A stretch of 38,672 nt of DNA from Nostoc sp. UCD121 (GTDB taxonomy: Bacteria > Cyanobacteriota > Cyanobacteriia > Cyanobacteriales > Nostocaceae): contig NZ_JACKZS010000056.1 of NCBI RefSeq assembly GCF_014222285.1, positions 1 to 38,672 of the forward strand. Reading direction: 5' to 3'. Shown here one piece after another: positions 18,539 to 26,452 of this stretch. Within the stretch, counting starts at the first letter, position 1; each line of letters starts with the position of its first letter. Made by a program: the position numbers and the translations under genes. A model generated the notes under the pieces. It had not been told where the DNA came from. It did not search any database and saw only the letters and a list, made by a program, of their open reading frames with translations.

Positions 18539-19498
18539 ATGGCTGAAAACCTTGATATTACTGTAGCTATCCCAACTTATAACGGAGAAAGTCGTTTGCC
18601 TGAACTACTAGAACGGCTACAAAATCAACTTCACACCGAAAATTTATCTTGGGAAATTATAGTTGTAGACAACAACAGCACTGATAACACAGCTAAAGTT
18701 GTTCAAACCTATCAACAGAATTGGCAATGTTCTTACCCTTTGAAGTATTGCTTTGAAGCACAACAGGGGGCAGCTTATGCCCGAAAAAGGGCAGTTGCAG
18801 AAGCTAAAGGTAGATTAATAGGTTTTCTAGATGATGACAACTATCCAGTGTCAAATTGGGTATATGCAGCTTATGCTTTTGGTGAAAAACACCCCAAAGC
18901 GGGGGCTTATGCCAGCCAAATTCACCCCGACTGGGAAGTAGAACCACCAGAAAACTTTCAGAGAATTGCCCCATTCTTAGCAATTACAGAGCGAGGTAAT
19001 TTACCGTTATTATATGAAGCATCTAAAAAATTGCTACCTCCCTCTGCCGGACTTGTAGTGCGTAAACAAGCGTGGTTAGAAAGTGTACCAGATAAGGCGA
19101 TTTTAACTGGGAGAGTTAAGGGCAATATGCTTACCAGTGAAGACTTAGAAATGTTGTCTTATATCCAAAAATCAGGATGGGAAATTTGGTATAACCCAGA
19201 AATGGAAATTTCCCATAGAATACCTAGATCCCGTTTACAAAAAGACTATTTAATTCCCTTTTTTAGAGGGATTGGACTTAGCCGTTATGTAACTAGAATG
19301 GTTAATATCAAACAGATATATAGACCAATTGCTCTTGTATCTTATATGATAAATGACTTACGCAAAATTACTTTACACTTACTCAAATACCGAACTAGAC
19401 TCAAAGACGATTTAGTAGTTGCTTGCGAAATGGAACTTTTTTTTAGTAGCTTCGTTAGCCCATTTTATCTTTGGAAAAATGGATATTTTAAAAAATAA
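18539..19498 (+). CDS. hpsE: Glycosyltransferase family 2, HpsE
   Basis: A GT-A fold, inverting family 2 glycosyltransferase of 319 residues. It opens with ITVAIPTYNGESRLPELLE. The nucleotide-sugar site has VVDNNSTDNT around 43-51 and the metal-binding LDDDN at 97-101. A GAAYARKRAV motif precedes it. No multi-pass membrane domain is present, so it is probably a peripheral inner-membrane enzyme that adds one sugar to the hormogonium polysaccharide repeat. It is strongly similar to the next gene along its whole length, so the two are tandem duplicates. HpsE is named by position. The ATG at 18539 has no strong ribosome site. Confidence 0.87.
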   Translation: MAENLDITVAIPTYNGESRLPELLERLQNQLHTENLSWEIIVVDNNSTDNTAKVVQTYQQNWQCSYPLKYCFEAQQGAAYARKRAVAEAKGRLIGFLDDDNYPVSNWVYAAYAFGEKHPKAGAYASQIHPDWEVEPPENFQRIAPFLAITERGNLPLLYEASKKLLPPSAGLVVRKQAWLESVPDKAILTGRVKGNMLTSEDLEMLSYIQKSGWEIWYNPEMEISHRIPRSRLQKDYLIPFFRGIGLSRYVTRMVNIKQIYRPIALVSYMINDLRKITLHLLKYRTRLKDDLVVACEMELFFSSFVSPFYLWKNGYFKK

Positions 19499-19523
19499 AT
19501 TATCAAAGCATTAAATAAATATT

Positions 19524-20522
19524 ATGGTCAACTTATCAGTTGAAAGTTTAGATATTAGCATAGCTATCCCTGCCTATAACGGAGCAACCCGTTTACCTAA
19601 AGTTTTAGATAAGCTATTAAACCAGATAGGAGTAGAAAAACTTAACTGGGAAATTATTATTGTGGATAATAATAGTTCTGATAACACATCTGAAATAATC
19701 CAGAATTACCAAAAAATATATGATATAGATTATCGGTTAAGATATTTTTTAGAACCCAAACAGGGAGCCGCTTTTGCAAGATTGCGGGCAGTACGTGAAG
19801 CAAAAGGTGAGTTAATAGCGTTTTTAGATGATGATAATTTACCTGATCCTGATTGGTTAGCTCAAGCATATACCTTTGGATTAGAGCATCCTCAAGCAGG
19901 TGCTTGGAGCGGACAGATTCATGGGGATTTTGAAGTAAAGCTGCCAGAAAATTTTGAAAGAATTCAAGCTTTTTTAGCAATCAGAGAACATGGTTCAAAT
20001 CCGCATTTATTTGATGCAGAGAGTTTAAGACTACCTCCTGCGGCAGCGCTTGTTGTGAGGAAACAAGCATGGTGTGAAAATGTACCACAACAACCGACTT
20101 TAAGCGGCAAATTACCTGGTATTTTTGTGCAGGGTGATGACTATGAACCATTGCTTTATATACACTATGCAGGCTGGCAAATTTGGTATAACCCTACCAT
20201 GCATACTTATCATCAAATACCGCATTGGCGGCTGGAAAGAGATTATCTACTGACTTTGGCACGTGGCTGCGGCTTGTGTATTTTTCAGCTACGCTTGATC
20301 AATGCTAAAAATTGGCAAAAACCAATAATTTTTGCGAAAACTATTTTAGGAAATTTACGTAGGATATTACAGCACCTCATTCAGTATAAAGGGCAATTTA
20401 AAACTAATCTAATTGCTCTTTTTGAGCTTAACTTTTACTTAGCTAGTATGATGAGTCCTTTTTATTCTTTAAGATGGAAGTTAGACAAATTTTTTAAAAC
20501 AATAAGTATACAACATGATTAA
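19524..20522 (+). CDS. hpsF: Glycosyltransferase family 2, HpsF
   Basis: A second family 2 enzyme of 332 residues, a paralogue of its upstream neighbour. The segments ISIAIPAYNGATRLPKVLD, IIVDNNSSDNTSEIIQNYQ, GAAFARLRAVREAKGELIAF and LDDDN (101-105) line up directly with hpsE. It also keeps the later LPPAAALVVRKQAW and IWYNP motifs. It begins 25 bp after hpsE and overlaps the next gene by 8 bp (ATGATTAA), indicating co-translation. The divergence between E and F suggests different donor or acceptor sugars, but neither can be read from the sequence. Confidence 0.86.
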   Translation: MVNLSVESLDISIAIPAYNGATRLPKVLDKLLNQIGVEKLNWEIIIVDNNSSDNTSEIIQNYQKIYDIDYRLRYFLEPKQGAAFARLRAVREAKGELIAFLDDDNLPDPDWLAQAYTFGLEHPQAGAWSGQIHGDFEVKLPENFERIQAFLAIREHGSNPHLFDAESLRLPPAAALVVRKQAWCENVPQQPTLSGKLPGIFVQGDDYEPLLYIHYAGWQIWYNPTMHTYHQIPHWRLERDYLLTLARGCGLCIFQLRLINAKNWQKPIIFAKTILGNLRRILQHLIQYKGQFKTNLIALFELNFYLASMMSPFYSLRWKLDKFFKTISIQHD

Positions 20523-21591
20523 GTCAACTTTAAATAAAACATTAATTAGTGTAATTATCCCAGCTTACAATAGTGAAAAAACTATTAAAGAAACTATTGA
20601 ATCTGTTTTAAATCAAAGTTTTCGCCATCTAGAATTAATTGTAATAAATGATGGTTCCCAAGACTCAACCTTAGAAATTATTACAAAAATTCCAGACTCA
20701 CGAATAAAAGTATTTTCCTATCCCAATGCCGGGGGAAACGTTAGTCGTAACCGAGGGCTACACCATGCTGTTGGAAAATTTGTTAGTTTCTTAGACGCAG
20801 ATGATATTTGGACACCTGATAAACTTAAATCTCAATTAAAGGCTTTGCAAGAAAACGTTACAGCAAAAGTCGCTTATAGTTGGACTGATTATATTGACGA
20901 AAATGGTAAATTTATACTTTCGGGGAAGCGTGTTAAAGCTAATGGAAATGTTTATGAAAATTTGCTAATAAATAATTTTTTAGAGAATGGTTCCAATCCT
21001 TTAATTTGTAGGAAATCTTTAATTGCATTAGGTGGCTTTGACGAATCTTTAGGTGCGGCTCAGGATTGGGATATGTGGCTGCGATTAGCCTCTAAGTTTA
21101 ATTTTATATGTGTCCCATCTGTACAAATTTTATATCGCATGACTCCTAATTCAGTTTCTTGCAATCTTGTCAGACAGGAAAGATTCTGTTTGCAAGTGCT
21201 TAAGAGAGCCTATAAAGAAAGACCTTCTCTAGGAGACACTACGGGAACAACACTAAAGGATAACTGGAACCTTTGTATGGCAAATTTATACAAATACCTG
21301 GTCTGCAAAGCTCTACAAAAGCCATTGAATAGAAAAAAAGGTCTAGAAGCGGCTATATTTTTGTGTAAGTATTTTATTTATGATCCTTCAAGACTTCAGA
21401 ACATAAATTTCACCTTAAAACTCTCACTAAAAATTATCACGATCCTTATTCTGCCGACCTTGCTAGACATTATTACTAACCAGCGTCAAGTTAAAAGGCA
21501 AGAAACTGAAACATTGCTCAACGACTGGGTAGTTGAAAAGCGATCAGAAAACAAAAATGGATATCCAGGTGCATTTACCGTCTCTAGTTAA
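20515..21591 (+). CDS. hpsG: Glycosyltransferase family 2, HpsG
   Basis: A more typical GT2 (WcaA/SpsA-like) enzyme of 358 residues. Visible motifs are SVIIPAYNSEKTIKETIESV, LIVINDGSQDSTLEII, SFLDADDIWTPDKLKSQL with the DxD metal site near residue 96, and GGFDESLGAAQDWDMWLRLA, where the ED/QDW-type catalytic acidic pair sits. The C-terminus has a hydrophobic stretch (ITILILPTLLDII) that may associate with the membrane. It starts inside the end of hpsF and its last 35 bases overlap the next gene, so F, G and H are likely translationally coupled. It would be the third sugar-adding enzyme of the cluster. Confidence 0.86.
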   Translation: MIKSTLNKTLISVIIPAYNSEKTIKETIESVLNQSFRHLELIVINDGSQDSTLEIITKIPDSRIKVFSYPNAGGNVSRNRGLHHAVGKFVSFLDADDIWTPDKLKSQLKALQENVTAKVAYSWTDYIDENGKFILSGKRVKANGNVYENLLINNFLENGSNPLICRKSLIALGGFDESLGAAQDWDMWLRLASKFNFICVPSVQILYRMTPNSVSCNLVRQERFCLQVLKRAYKERPSLGDTTGTTLKDNWNLCMANLYKYLVCKALQKPLNRKKGLEAAIFLCKYFIYDPSRLQNINFTLKLSLKIITILILPTLLDIITNQRQVKRQETETLLNDWVVEKRSENKNGYPGAFTVSS

Positions 21592-22126
21592 TGCAAAGAA
21601 GCTTTTGAATAAGCACTCCAGTAGTGGTTTTACCCTACTAGAAATGTTAGTTGTTGTTGTATTAATTGGTATATTAGCTACGCTGGGAATAGCTAATTGG
21701 CTAGCTTTTGTAGAGACTCGCCGTCTCAACACTGCTCAAAACGAAGTTCACCTTGCTATTCATCAAGCTCGAAGCCAAGCCACTAAAGAAAAGTTGACTT
21801 GGCAAGCCAGCTTTCGTGAGCAAAACGGCATTATTCAATGGGCAGTTCATCCTGCTACAGTAAATCCATCTGCGGTTAACTGGAATAATATAGATTCCAA
21901 TGTACGCTTAGATTCTGAGACAACCTTACAATTGTCAGATAACATACGTAAAGTTCAATTTGACTACAGAGGTAATGCTAAAAGCCCTAATGATCTAGGA
22001 CGGATCACGCTATCCAGTAAGTCTGGTGGTAAAGTCAAGCGTTGTATCATTGTTTCAACGATTTTAGGGGCAATGCGAACGGCAAAGGAGCAAACTACAA
22101 GCGATAACGACAGGTATTGCTATTAA
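21557..22126 (+). CDS. hpsH: Pseudopilin HpsH (GspH-like)
   Basis: A fourth pseudopilin, 189 residues from ATG 21557. The leader of 24 residues ends SSSG/FTLLEMLVVVVLIGIL, with Glu at +5. It is followed by ANWLAFVETRRLNTAQNEV, similar to HpsD. The C-terminal VKRCIIVSTILGAMRTAKE mirrors HpsD's end, followed by a final CY. The gene begins inside the 3' end of hpsG. A TTG at 21533 in the same frame is a weaker alternative start. Its place after the glycosyltransferases, apart from B-D, is unusual but matches the published gene count and letter order of the hps locus. Confidence 0.85.
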   Translation: MDIQVHLPSLVNAKKLLNKHSSSGFTLLEMLVVVVLIGILATLGIANWLAFVETRRLNTAQNEVHLAIHQARSQATKEKLTWQASFREQNGIIQWAVHPATVNPSAVNWNNIDSNVRLDSETTLQLSDNIRKVQFDYRGNAKSPNDLGRITLSSKSGGKVKRCIIVSTILGAMRTAKEQTTSDNDRYCY

Positions 22127-22158
22127 AATATCTCTTAGTTTATTAAAAAAGGTATTGT

Positions 22159-22806
22159 GTGCTGAATTTACCAGCAAACCCAAAACAGCACCTGATTATT
22201 TTTACTCGCTATCCAGAACCAGGTAAGACAAAAACCCGATTGATACCTGCTTTAGGAAATCTTGGTGCTGCCAATCTTCAACGGGAAATGACTGAATATA
22301 CAATATTTCAGGTTCAAGAATTGCAAAAAGCCATTGCCATATCTGTGGAAGTGCGATTTGCAGGTGGCGATTTGCAACTCATGCAAGACTGGCTGGGGTT
22401 AGATTTGGTTTACCAATCTCAAGGTGGAGGCGATCTAGGTTCACGGATGACGCGATCGCTTTCCGATGCTTTTCAATCTGGTGCAGAAAAAGTAATTATC
22501 ATCGGCACTGATTGTCCTGGAGTCAATGCCGAGATTCTAGCAACAGCTTTTGAAAAGTTACACACCTTTGACCTCGTACTTGGGCCTGCAATCGACGGAG
22601 GATATTACTTAATTGGTTTGCGCCAAGCTATCCCAGAGTTATTCGTTAACATCGAGTGGGGAACTGCTCAAGTATTCCAAAAAACTGTAGACATTGCCCA
22701 AAAGCTTCATTTATCACACGTGAATTTGTCGCCTTTAGCTGATGTTGACCGACCCGAGGATCTGCCGATTTGGGAACAAACCCTTGTGGGTGAGATAGAA
22801 GGATGA
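22159..22806 (+). CDS. hpsI: TIGR04282 (DUF2064) glycosyltransferase-like protein, HpsI position
   Basis: A 215-residue nucleotidyl/glycosyl-transferase-like protein of the DUF2064/TIGR04282 family. Motifs are FTRYPEPGKTKTRLIPALG at 15-33 (the phosphate-binding loop of GT-A/CofC-like folds), IIGTDCPGVNAEIL around 113-126, and GPAIDGGYYLIGL around 141-153. The C-terminal DVDRPEDL is typical of the family. Start is GTG at 22159; no ATG fits. It follows hpsH by 32 bp on the same strand. Elsewhere the family often occurs beside glycosyltransferases, but the reaction is not known. The name HpsI rests on position only. Confidence 0.75.
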   Translation: MLNLPANPKQHLIIFTRYPEPGKTKTRLIPALGNLGAANLQREMTEYTIFQVQELQKAIAISVEVRFAGGDLQLMQDWLGLDLVYQSQGGGDLGSRMTRSLSDAFQSGAEKVIIIGTDCPGVNAEILATAFEKLHTFDLVLGPAIDGGYYLIGLRQAIPELFVNIEWGTAQVFQKTVDIAQKLHLSHVNLSPLADVDRPEDLPIWEQTLVGEIEG

Positions 22807-23170
22807 CGGAGATAAAGGAGATATAGTAATTTTTATATGGATGCACAACCCACTAGGGGCACATATCTGTGCGCCCCTACAAAATACTTATGTTCCAAGC
22901 AATTGAGAACTGAAAACAAGAGAAATCGGGTAATTAATAAGTCTTTTACCACGTTACGGTTTATACTTAAATTCTAAAATACCACGAATTTCCTGAAGAC
23001 ACTGTACATAACAAATGTTACTGTGGCCTAGTTGAAAACCAAGAGGCAGATAGCCTTTAGCAATATTGAATCTGCTTTGTATTTCTACACAACAGTCACG
23101 GTCATGGGCACAATATTCAAGTAACTTGAAATATGAAAATCACTCGTATTCACCGCCAGTTTGAAAAACT
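22807..23170. other. Intergenic region with a palindrome and a possible relict minus-strand ORF
   Basis: This 364-bp gap between hpsI and hpsJ has two things worth noting. One is a near-perfect palindrome at 22854-22879 (TAGGGGCACA...TGTGCGCCCCTA), a common intergenic motif in cyanobacteria. The other is an open minus-strand frame, 23139 down to TAA at 22954, with protein-like composition but no usual start codon. A ribosome site for hpsJ is not obvious. Confidence 0.45.
22954..23139 (-). pseudogene. Possible relict of a small cysteine-rich protein gene
   Basis: The minus strand reads 61 codons open between a TGA and TAA 22954-22956. The peptide includes LLEYCAHDRDCCVEIQSRFN, then AKGYLPLGFQLGHSNICYV, and ends GILEFKYKP. 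It has mixed, protein-like composition with five cysteines but no ATG, GTG or TTG start. I do not recognise a family. It could be the 3' remnant of a decayed gene or a chance frame. Confidence 0.2.
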
Positions 23171-24013
23171 ATGGTTAACCGTTTTACTTCCGTGAGTACT
23201 GCCCTCACCGTTAAGGTAGTTGGAATAATCTGCATTTTGTCCTTTTTTGTGGACTTTTTGATTCTATTGTTACCCTTTCAACCGACTGATCGGGTATGGC
23301 AAATCAACTTGGCAACAGCACTAGTCGATCGGGGGATTGTTCCTCTAGTGGGGCTGGGGCTGCTGTTTGCTGCCTATTGGATTGAAAACACTGATGCAGG
23401 AAGCGATCGCCCCCAAGGGATCGATTTAAGATTTCCCGCCGTGATTCTCTCAAGTATTTTAGGGTTGATGTTCTTGCTGATTTTTCCCCTGCACCTCAAT
23501 AACGTCAATCAAGCTAAGACTCAAACACTCAATCGAATCACCCAAGAAGCAGATCAGGCAGAAGCTCAACTCAACACTCGCTTATCGCAATTGCAAGCAC
23601 AACTGAATACTGAGCAAGGAAAAGCTCAATTAGATCAACTGCGAACCCAAACCAAAGCTCAGTTTAGTGAAATCCTCAAAGACGATCAAAAATACAAACA
23701 AGCCCTTGAAAGCTCTCAAATTCCCGCAAATATCAAAGAGTTACTGAAGAAGGCTAAAACAGATCCCCAAGCACTTGACAAAGCTATCGAACAACAAACA
23801 GATATTAAGACACTGCAAACTCAACAACTGAGCCAAGTTCGCCAACGCAGAGAAGAAGCAGAACAACAAGCTAAAGATGCTGCTTGGAAGTCTGGACTGC
23901 GGATTGGGATTAGCAGTTTGTTGTTATCCATTGGTTACATTATCATCGGCTGGACAGGCTTAAAAGGTATGGGTGCTGTACAAGGTGGTAAACCTAGAGC
24001 TACCGCCCGTTAA
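23171..24013 (+). CDS. hpsJ: HpsJ-like membrane protein with coiled coil
   Basis: A 280-residue inner-membrane protein. Hydrophobic helices lie around residues 13-37, 53-68 and 85-107. A long charged, Gln/Ala/Lys-rich coiled coil follows at about 110-235 (LNRITQEADQAEAQLNTRL, EAEQQAKDAAW). A last helix at about 243-265 reads GISSLLLSIGYIIIGWTGL. This fits the HpsJ family of cyanobacteria, which has no known enzyme activity. A structural role linking synthesis and export machinery is an inference. The ATG at 23171 opens directly into the hydrophobic region. A 20-codon overlapping frame starts at ATG 23133 in another phase and may be incidental. Confidence 0.78.
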   Translation: MVNRFTSVSTALTVKVVGIICILSFFVDFLILLLPFQPTDRVWQINLATALVDRGIVPLVGLGLLFAAYWIENTDAGSDRPQGIDLRFPAVILSSILGLMFLLIFPLHLNNVNQAKTQTLNRITQEADQAEAQLNTRLSQLQAQLNTEQGKAQLDQLRTQTKAQFSEILKDDQKYKQALESSQIPANIKELLKKAKTDPQALDKAIEQQTDIKTLQTQQLSQVRQRREEAEQQAKDAAWKSGLRIGISSLLLSIGYIIIGWTGLKGMGAVQGGKPRATAR

Positions 24014-24023
24014 TCCACTATTA

Positions 24024-24076
24024 GCATGGCAGTAAGACTTATACAAAAATTATTCGGTTTATTTATACTGCCATGC
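24024..24076 (+). other. Hairpin between hpsJ and hpsK
   Basis: GCATGGCAGTA (24024-24034) pairs perfectly over 11 bp with TACTGCCATGC (24066-24076) around a 31-nt AT-rich loop; an outer TTAG/CTAA pair adds length. It may be a processing or attenuation site within the cluster. There is no T tract. Confidence 0.45.
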
Positions 24077-24141
24077 GCCTAATAGCTAACAACAATAAAA
24101 ATACAATTATCACTGAGTAAAATCGCTATAAAACTTGAGTA

Positions 24142-25050
24142 ATGTTCTCAATTTACATACTGACATATAACGAAGAACTAGATATTGCTGCTTGTATCGA
24201 ATCAGCGATGCTATCGGATGACATTATTGTTGTGGATTCATGCAGTAGCGATCGCACTGTGGGAATTGCCAGTAGCTATCCCATCCGCGTTGTCCAACAC
24301 GCTTTTGAAAGCCACGGCCGCCAACGCACCTGGATGTTAGAGTCTATCCCCCCGAAGCACGAATGGGTTTATATTCTCGAAGCTGACGAGCGTATGACAC
24401 CAGAACTGTTCGCGGAATGCGAAAAAGCCAGCCAGAATCTTGACTACATCGGTTACTACGTGGCTGAACGTGTCATGTTCATGAATCGTTGGATTCGTTA
24501 CAGCACTCAGTATCCCCGTTACCAAATGCGTCTCTTCCGCCACGGTAAAGTGTGGTTTACAGACTATGGTCATACTGAGCGGGAAGTTTGTGACGGTGCA
24601 ACCAGCTTTTTAAAAGAAACATACCCCCACTACACTTGTAGCAAAGGTTTGAGCCGTTGGATTGATAAGCATAACCGTTATTCTACAGATGAAGCTCAAG
24701 AAACGCTGTATCAGTTAGAACAGGGAGAGGTCAACTGGAAAGATTTATTCTTTGGCAAATCGGAAGTTGAAAAACGCCGAGCCTTGAAAGATTTGTCTTT
24801 GCGTCTACCTGCTAGACCGTTGCTACGCTTTCTATATATGTATTTTATGTTAGGCGGCTGTTTAGATGGACACGCTGGACTTGCTTGGTGTACATTGCAG
24901 GCATTCTACGAATATTTGATTTTGCTGAAAGTCTGGGAAATGAAGTATTTACCAAAACCTAATTTAGACGTAACAGCAATTCTGGCACAAGATAGTCCAC
25001 AACAATTACAGTGTGCGGATTCGGAAACTACACAGGCTGATGTGGCGTAA
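24142..25050 (+). CDS. hpsK: Glycosyltransferase family 2 (WaaE/KdtX-like), HpsK position
   Basis: A 302-residue GT2 enzyme of the WaaE/KdtX type. Motifs are FSIYILTYNEELDIAACIE at the start, DDIIVVDSCSSDRTVGIA, a FESHGRQRTWMLE segment, and EADERMTPEL around 79-88. The usual DADE metal motif of this subfamily reads EADE here. PRYQMRLFRHG and WFTDYGHTE follow. The C-terminal third has a hydrophobic stretch near residue 230 (LRFLYMYFMLGGCL) suggesting membrane contact, as in WaaE homologues. It is the last gene of the run, and a 10-bp hairpin follows about 70 bp after the stop. By count it is hpsK. Confidence 0.82.
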   Translation: MFSIYILTYNEELDIAACIESAMLSDDIIVVDSCSSDRTVGIASSYPIRVVQHAFESHGRQRTWMLESIPPKHEWVYILEADERMTPELFAECEKASQNLDYIGYYVAERVMFMNRWIRYSTQYPRYQMRLFRHGKVWFTDYGHTEREVCDGATSFLKETYPHYTCSKGLSRWIDKHNRYSTDEAQETLYQLEQGEVNWKDLFFGKSEVEKRRALKDLSLRLPARPLLRFLYMYFMLGGCLDGHAGLAWCTLQAFYEYLILLKVWEMKYLPKPNLDVTAILAQDSPQQLQCADSETTQADVA

Positions 25051-25120
25051 AGGGAATTGGAGATTCAAAGGATTCTCAGTCAAATCAACAAGTAGCGATC
25101 GCAAAATCAGAATTCAGAAA

Positions 25121-25150
25121 TAGGGTAGCATAGCTAGCTGTGCTACCCTA
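25121..25150 (+). terminator. Hairpin at end of the hps cluster
   Basis: TAGGGTAGCA (25121-25130) and TGCTACCCTA (25141-25150) form a perfect 10-bp stem with a TAGCTAGCTG loop. It lies 71 bp after the last hps gene. No T tract follows (CCGCGC), so it may be a dispersed repeat as well as a transcript end. Confidence 0.5.
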
Positions 25151-25566
25151 CCGCGCTTTAAATTTAAACAAAACCACCATATTAAATTAATGTTTATAAC
25201 AGACTATTTTCATAAAAACTGCTCCCGATCAAACGTGAACGACTGACCATATAAAATAACTCCTCAGTTTACCTGGTGGTACTTTCAGAATCAAAAGCAG
25301 CTTTTGATTGAGCGCGATAGATTAGTAATACCTTATGACGTGCAACAATCATTTACAAGCCTTACAAGGAAAGGTGACATTTTCTGAGAATAACCAGCCG
25401 CCATCGGATTGGTTGATATCTATGTCTATGCTTGTAGGAAAATAGCTGATTTACAGCAACAAGTACGTATTTTTGCTGTAGCAGCCAAGCTGCTAGCGTT
25501 TTGGATAGTTACTTGCGGCAGAAGTTGCTTCAAGTAAAGCCTTTGCTATTTGACGAATTTGCTGGT
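25151..25566. other. Gene-free stretch before the DUF502 gene
   Basis: About 415 bp of AT-rich DNA. Beyond the hairpin that precedes it, I see no RNA gene or clear promoter. The DUF502 frame is open back to a TTG at 25501, but the protein there has no family similarity that I recognise. Confidence 0.4.
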
Positions 25567-26331
25567 ATGGATACCAATAACAAAAGTTCCTCTAGCTTAA
25601 AACAGGAGAATCAGGGCTTGGTAATCGATCGCCTAAAACAGGACTTAAAAAACGACCTGATTGCTGGTTTGTTGGTAGTAATTCCCCTCGCAACCACTAT
25701 CTGGCTGACAATTACCATTGCTAATTGGGTAATCAACTTCCTCACCCAAATTCCCAAACAACTGAATCCTTTTGATGGGTTAAACCCAATTCTAGTAAAT
25801 TTACTGAATTTATTAGTAGGATTAGCTGTACCACTACTATGTATCCTATTGATGGGTCTGATGGCTCGCAATATTGCTGGCCGGTGGTTGTTAGATTTTG
25901 GTGAGCGATTATTACAGGCAATTCCCTTAGCTGGGCAGGTATACAAAACTCTCAAACAGCTTTTAGAAACAATACTAAAAGATTCTAATGGTAAATTTCG
26001 CCGGGTAATTTTGGTAGAGTATCCCCGCCGAGGAATTTGGGCGATCGCCTTTGTCACTGGTGCAATCAGTAGTGATATCCAAGCCCAGATGTCCCGCCCC
26101 GTCCTAAGTGTTTTTATCCCCACTACCCCAAATCCAACTACCGGATGGTACGCAGTTGTTCCTGAAGACGAGGTTGTGAACCTCTCCATGTCCATTGAAG
26201 ACGCTTTTAAAATAGTTGTATCAGGTGGCATTGTTGCCCCGAATACGCCCTTGATTTTCCCTCAAGAATCTACAGTGGAAGTGAAACACGACGAAATCAA
26301 GCGGCAGATTATTCCCGTTGAAGAAATTTAA
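25567..26331 (+). CDS. DUF502 family membrane protein
   Basis: A 254-residue protein of the DUF502 family, found in bacteria and plants (where a related protein is COV1). Two strong membrane helices are visible, roughly residues 33-60 (LIAGLLVVIPLATTIWLTI) and 80-105 (LVNLLNLLVGLAVPLLCIL). They are followed by the family signature QAIPLAGQVYKTLKQLLET. The C-terminal soluble part (VILVEYPRRGIWAIAFVTG, FIPTTPNPTTGWYAVV) is well preserved. I chose ATG 25567; TTG 25501 would add 22 residues. The function of the family is unknown. It is followed by nusB and ftsY on the same strand. Confidence 0.88.
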   Translation: MDTNNKSSSSLKQENQGLVIDRLKQDLKNDLIAGLLVVIPLATTIWLTITIANWVINFLTQIPKQLNPFDGLNPILVNLLNLLVGLAVPLLCILLMGLMARNIAGRWLLDFGERLLQAIPLAGQVYKTLKQLLETILKDSNGKFRRVILVEYPRRGIWAIAFVTGAISSDIQAQMSRPVLSVFIPTTPNPTTGWYAVVPEDEVVNLSMSIEDAFKIVVSGGIVAPNTPLIFPQESTVEVKHDEIKRQIIPVEEI

Positions 26332-26452
26332 AATCAATCTGGCAAAGTCACAAGCAAATGCGTAATGTTGTTGTTTGACTGTGCCAAAATTGATAAACTT
26401 GTAAGTTTGCCCCGCTAGTTAATCAGTTCTCGCACAATCACCCCTGACTTTT

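Noticed and set aside
25611..26231. A 206-codon open frame on the minus strand opposite the DUF502 gene
   Set aside because: The plus-strand protein is a clear family member with membrane helices. The antisense frame has no recognisable domain and is a by-product of codon bias.
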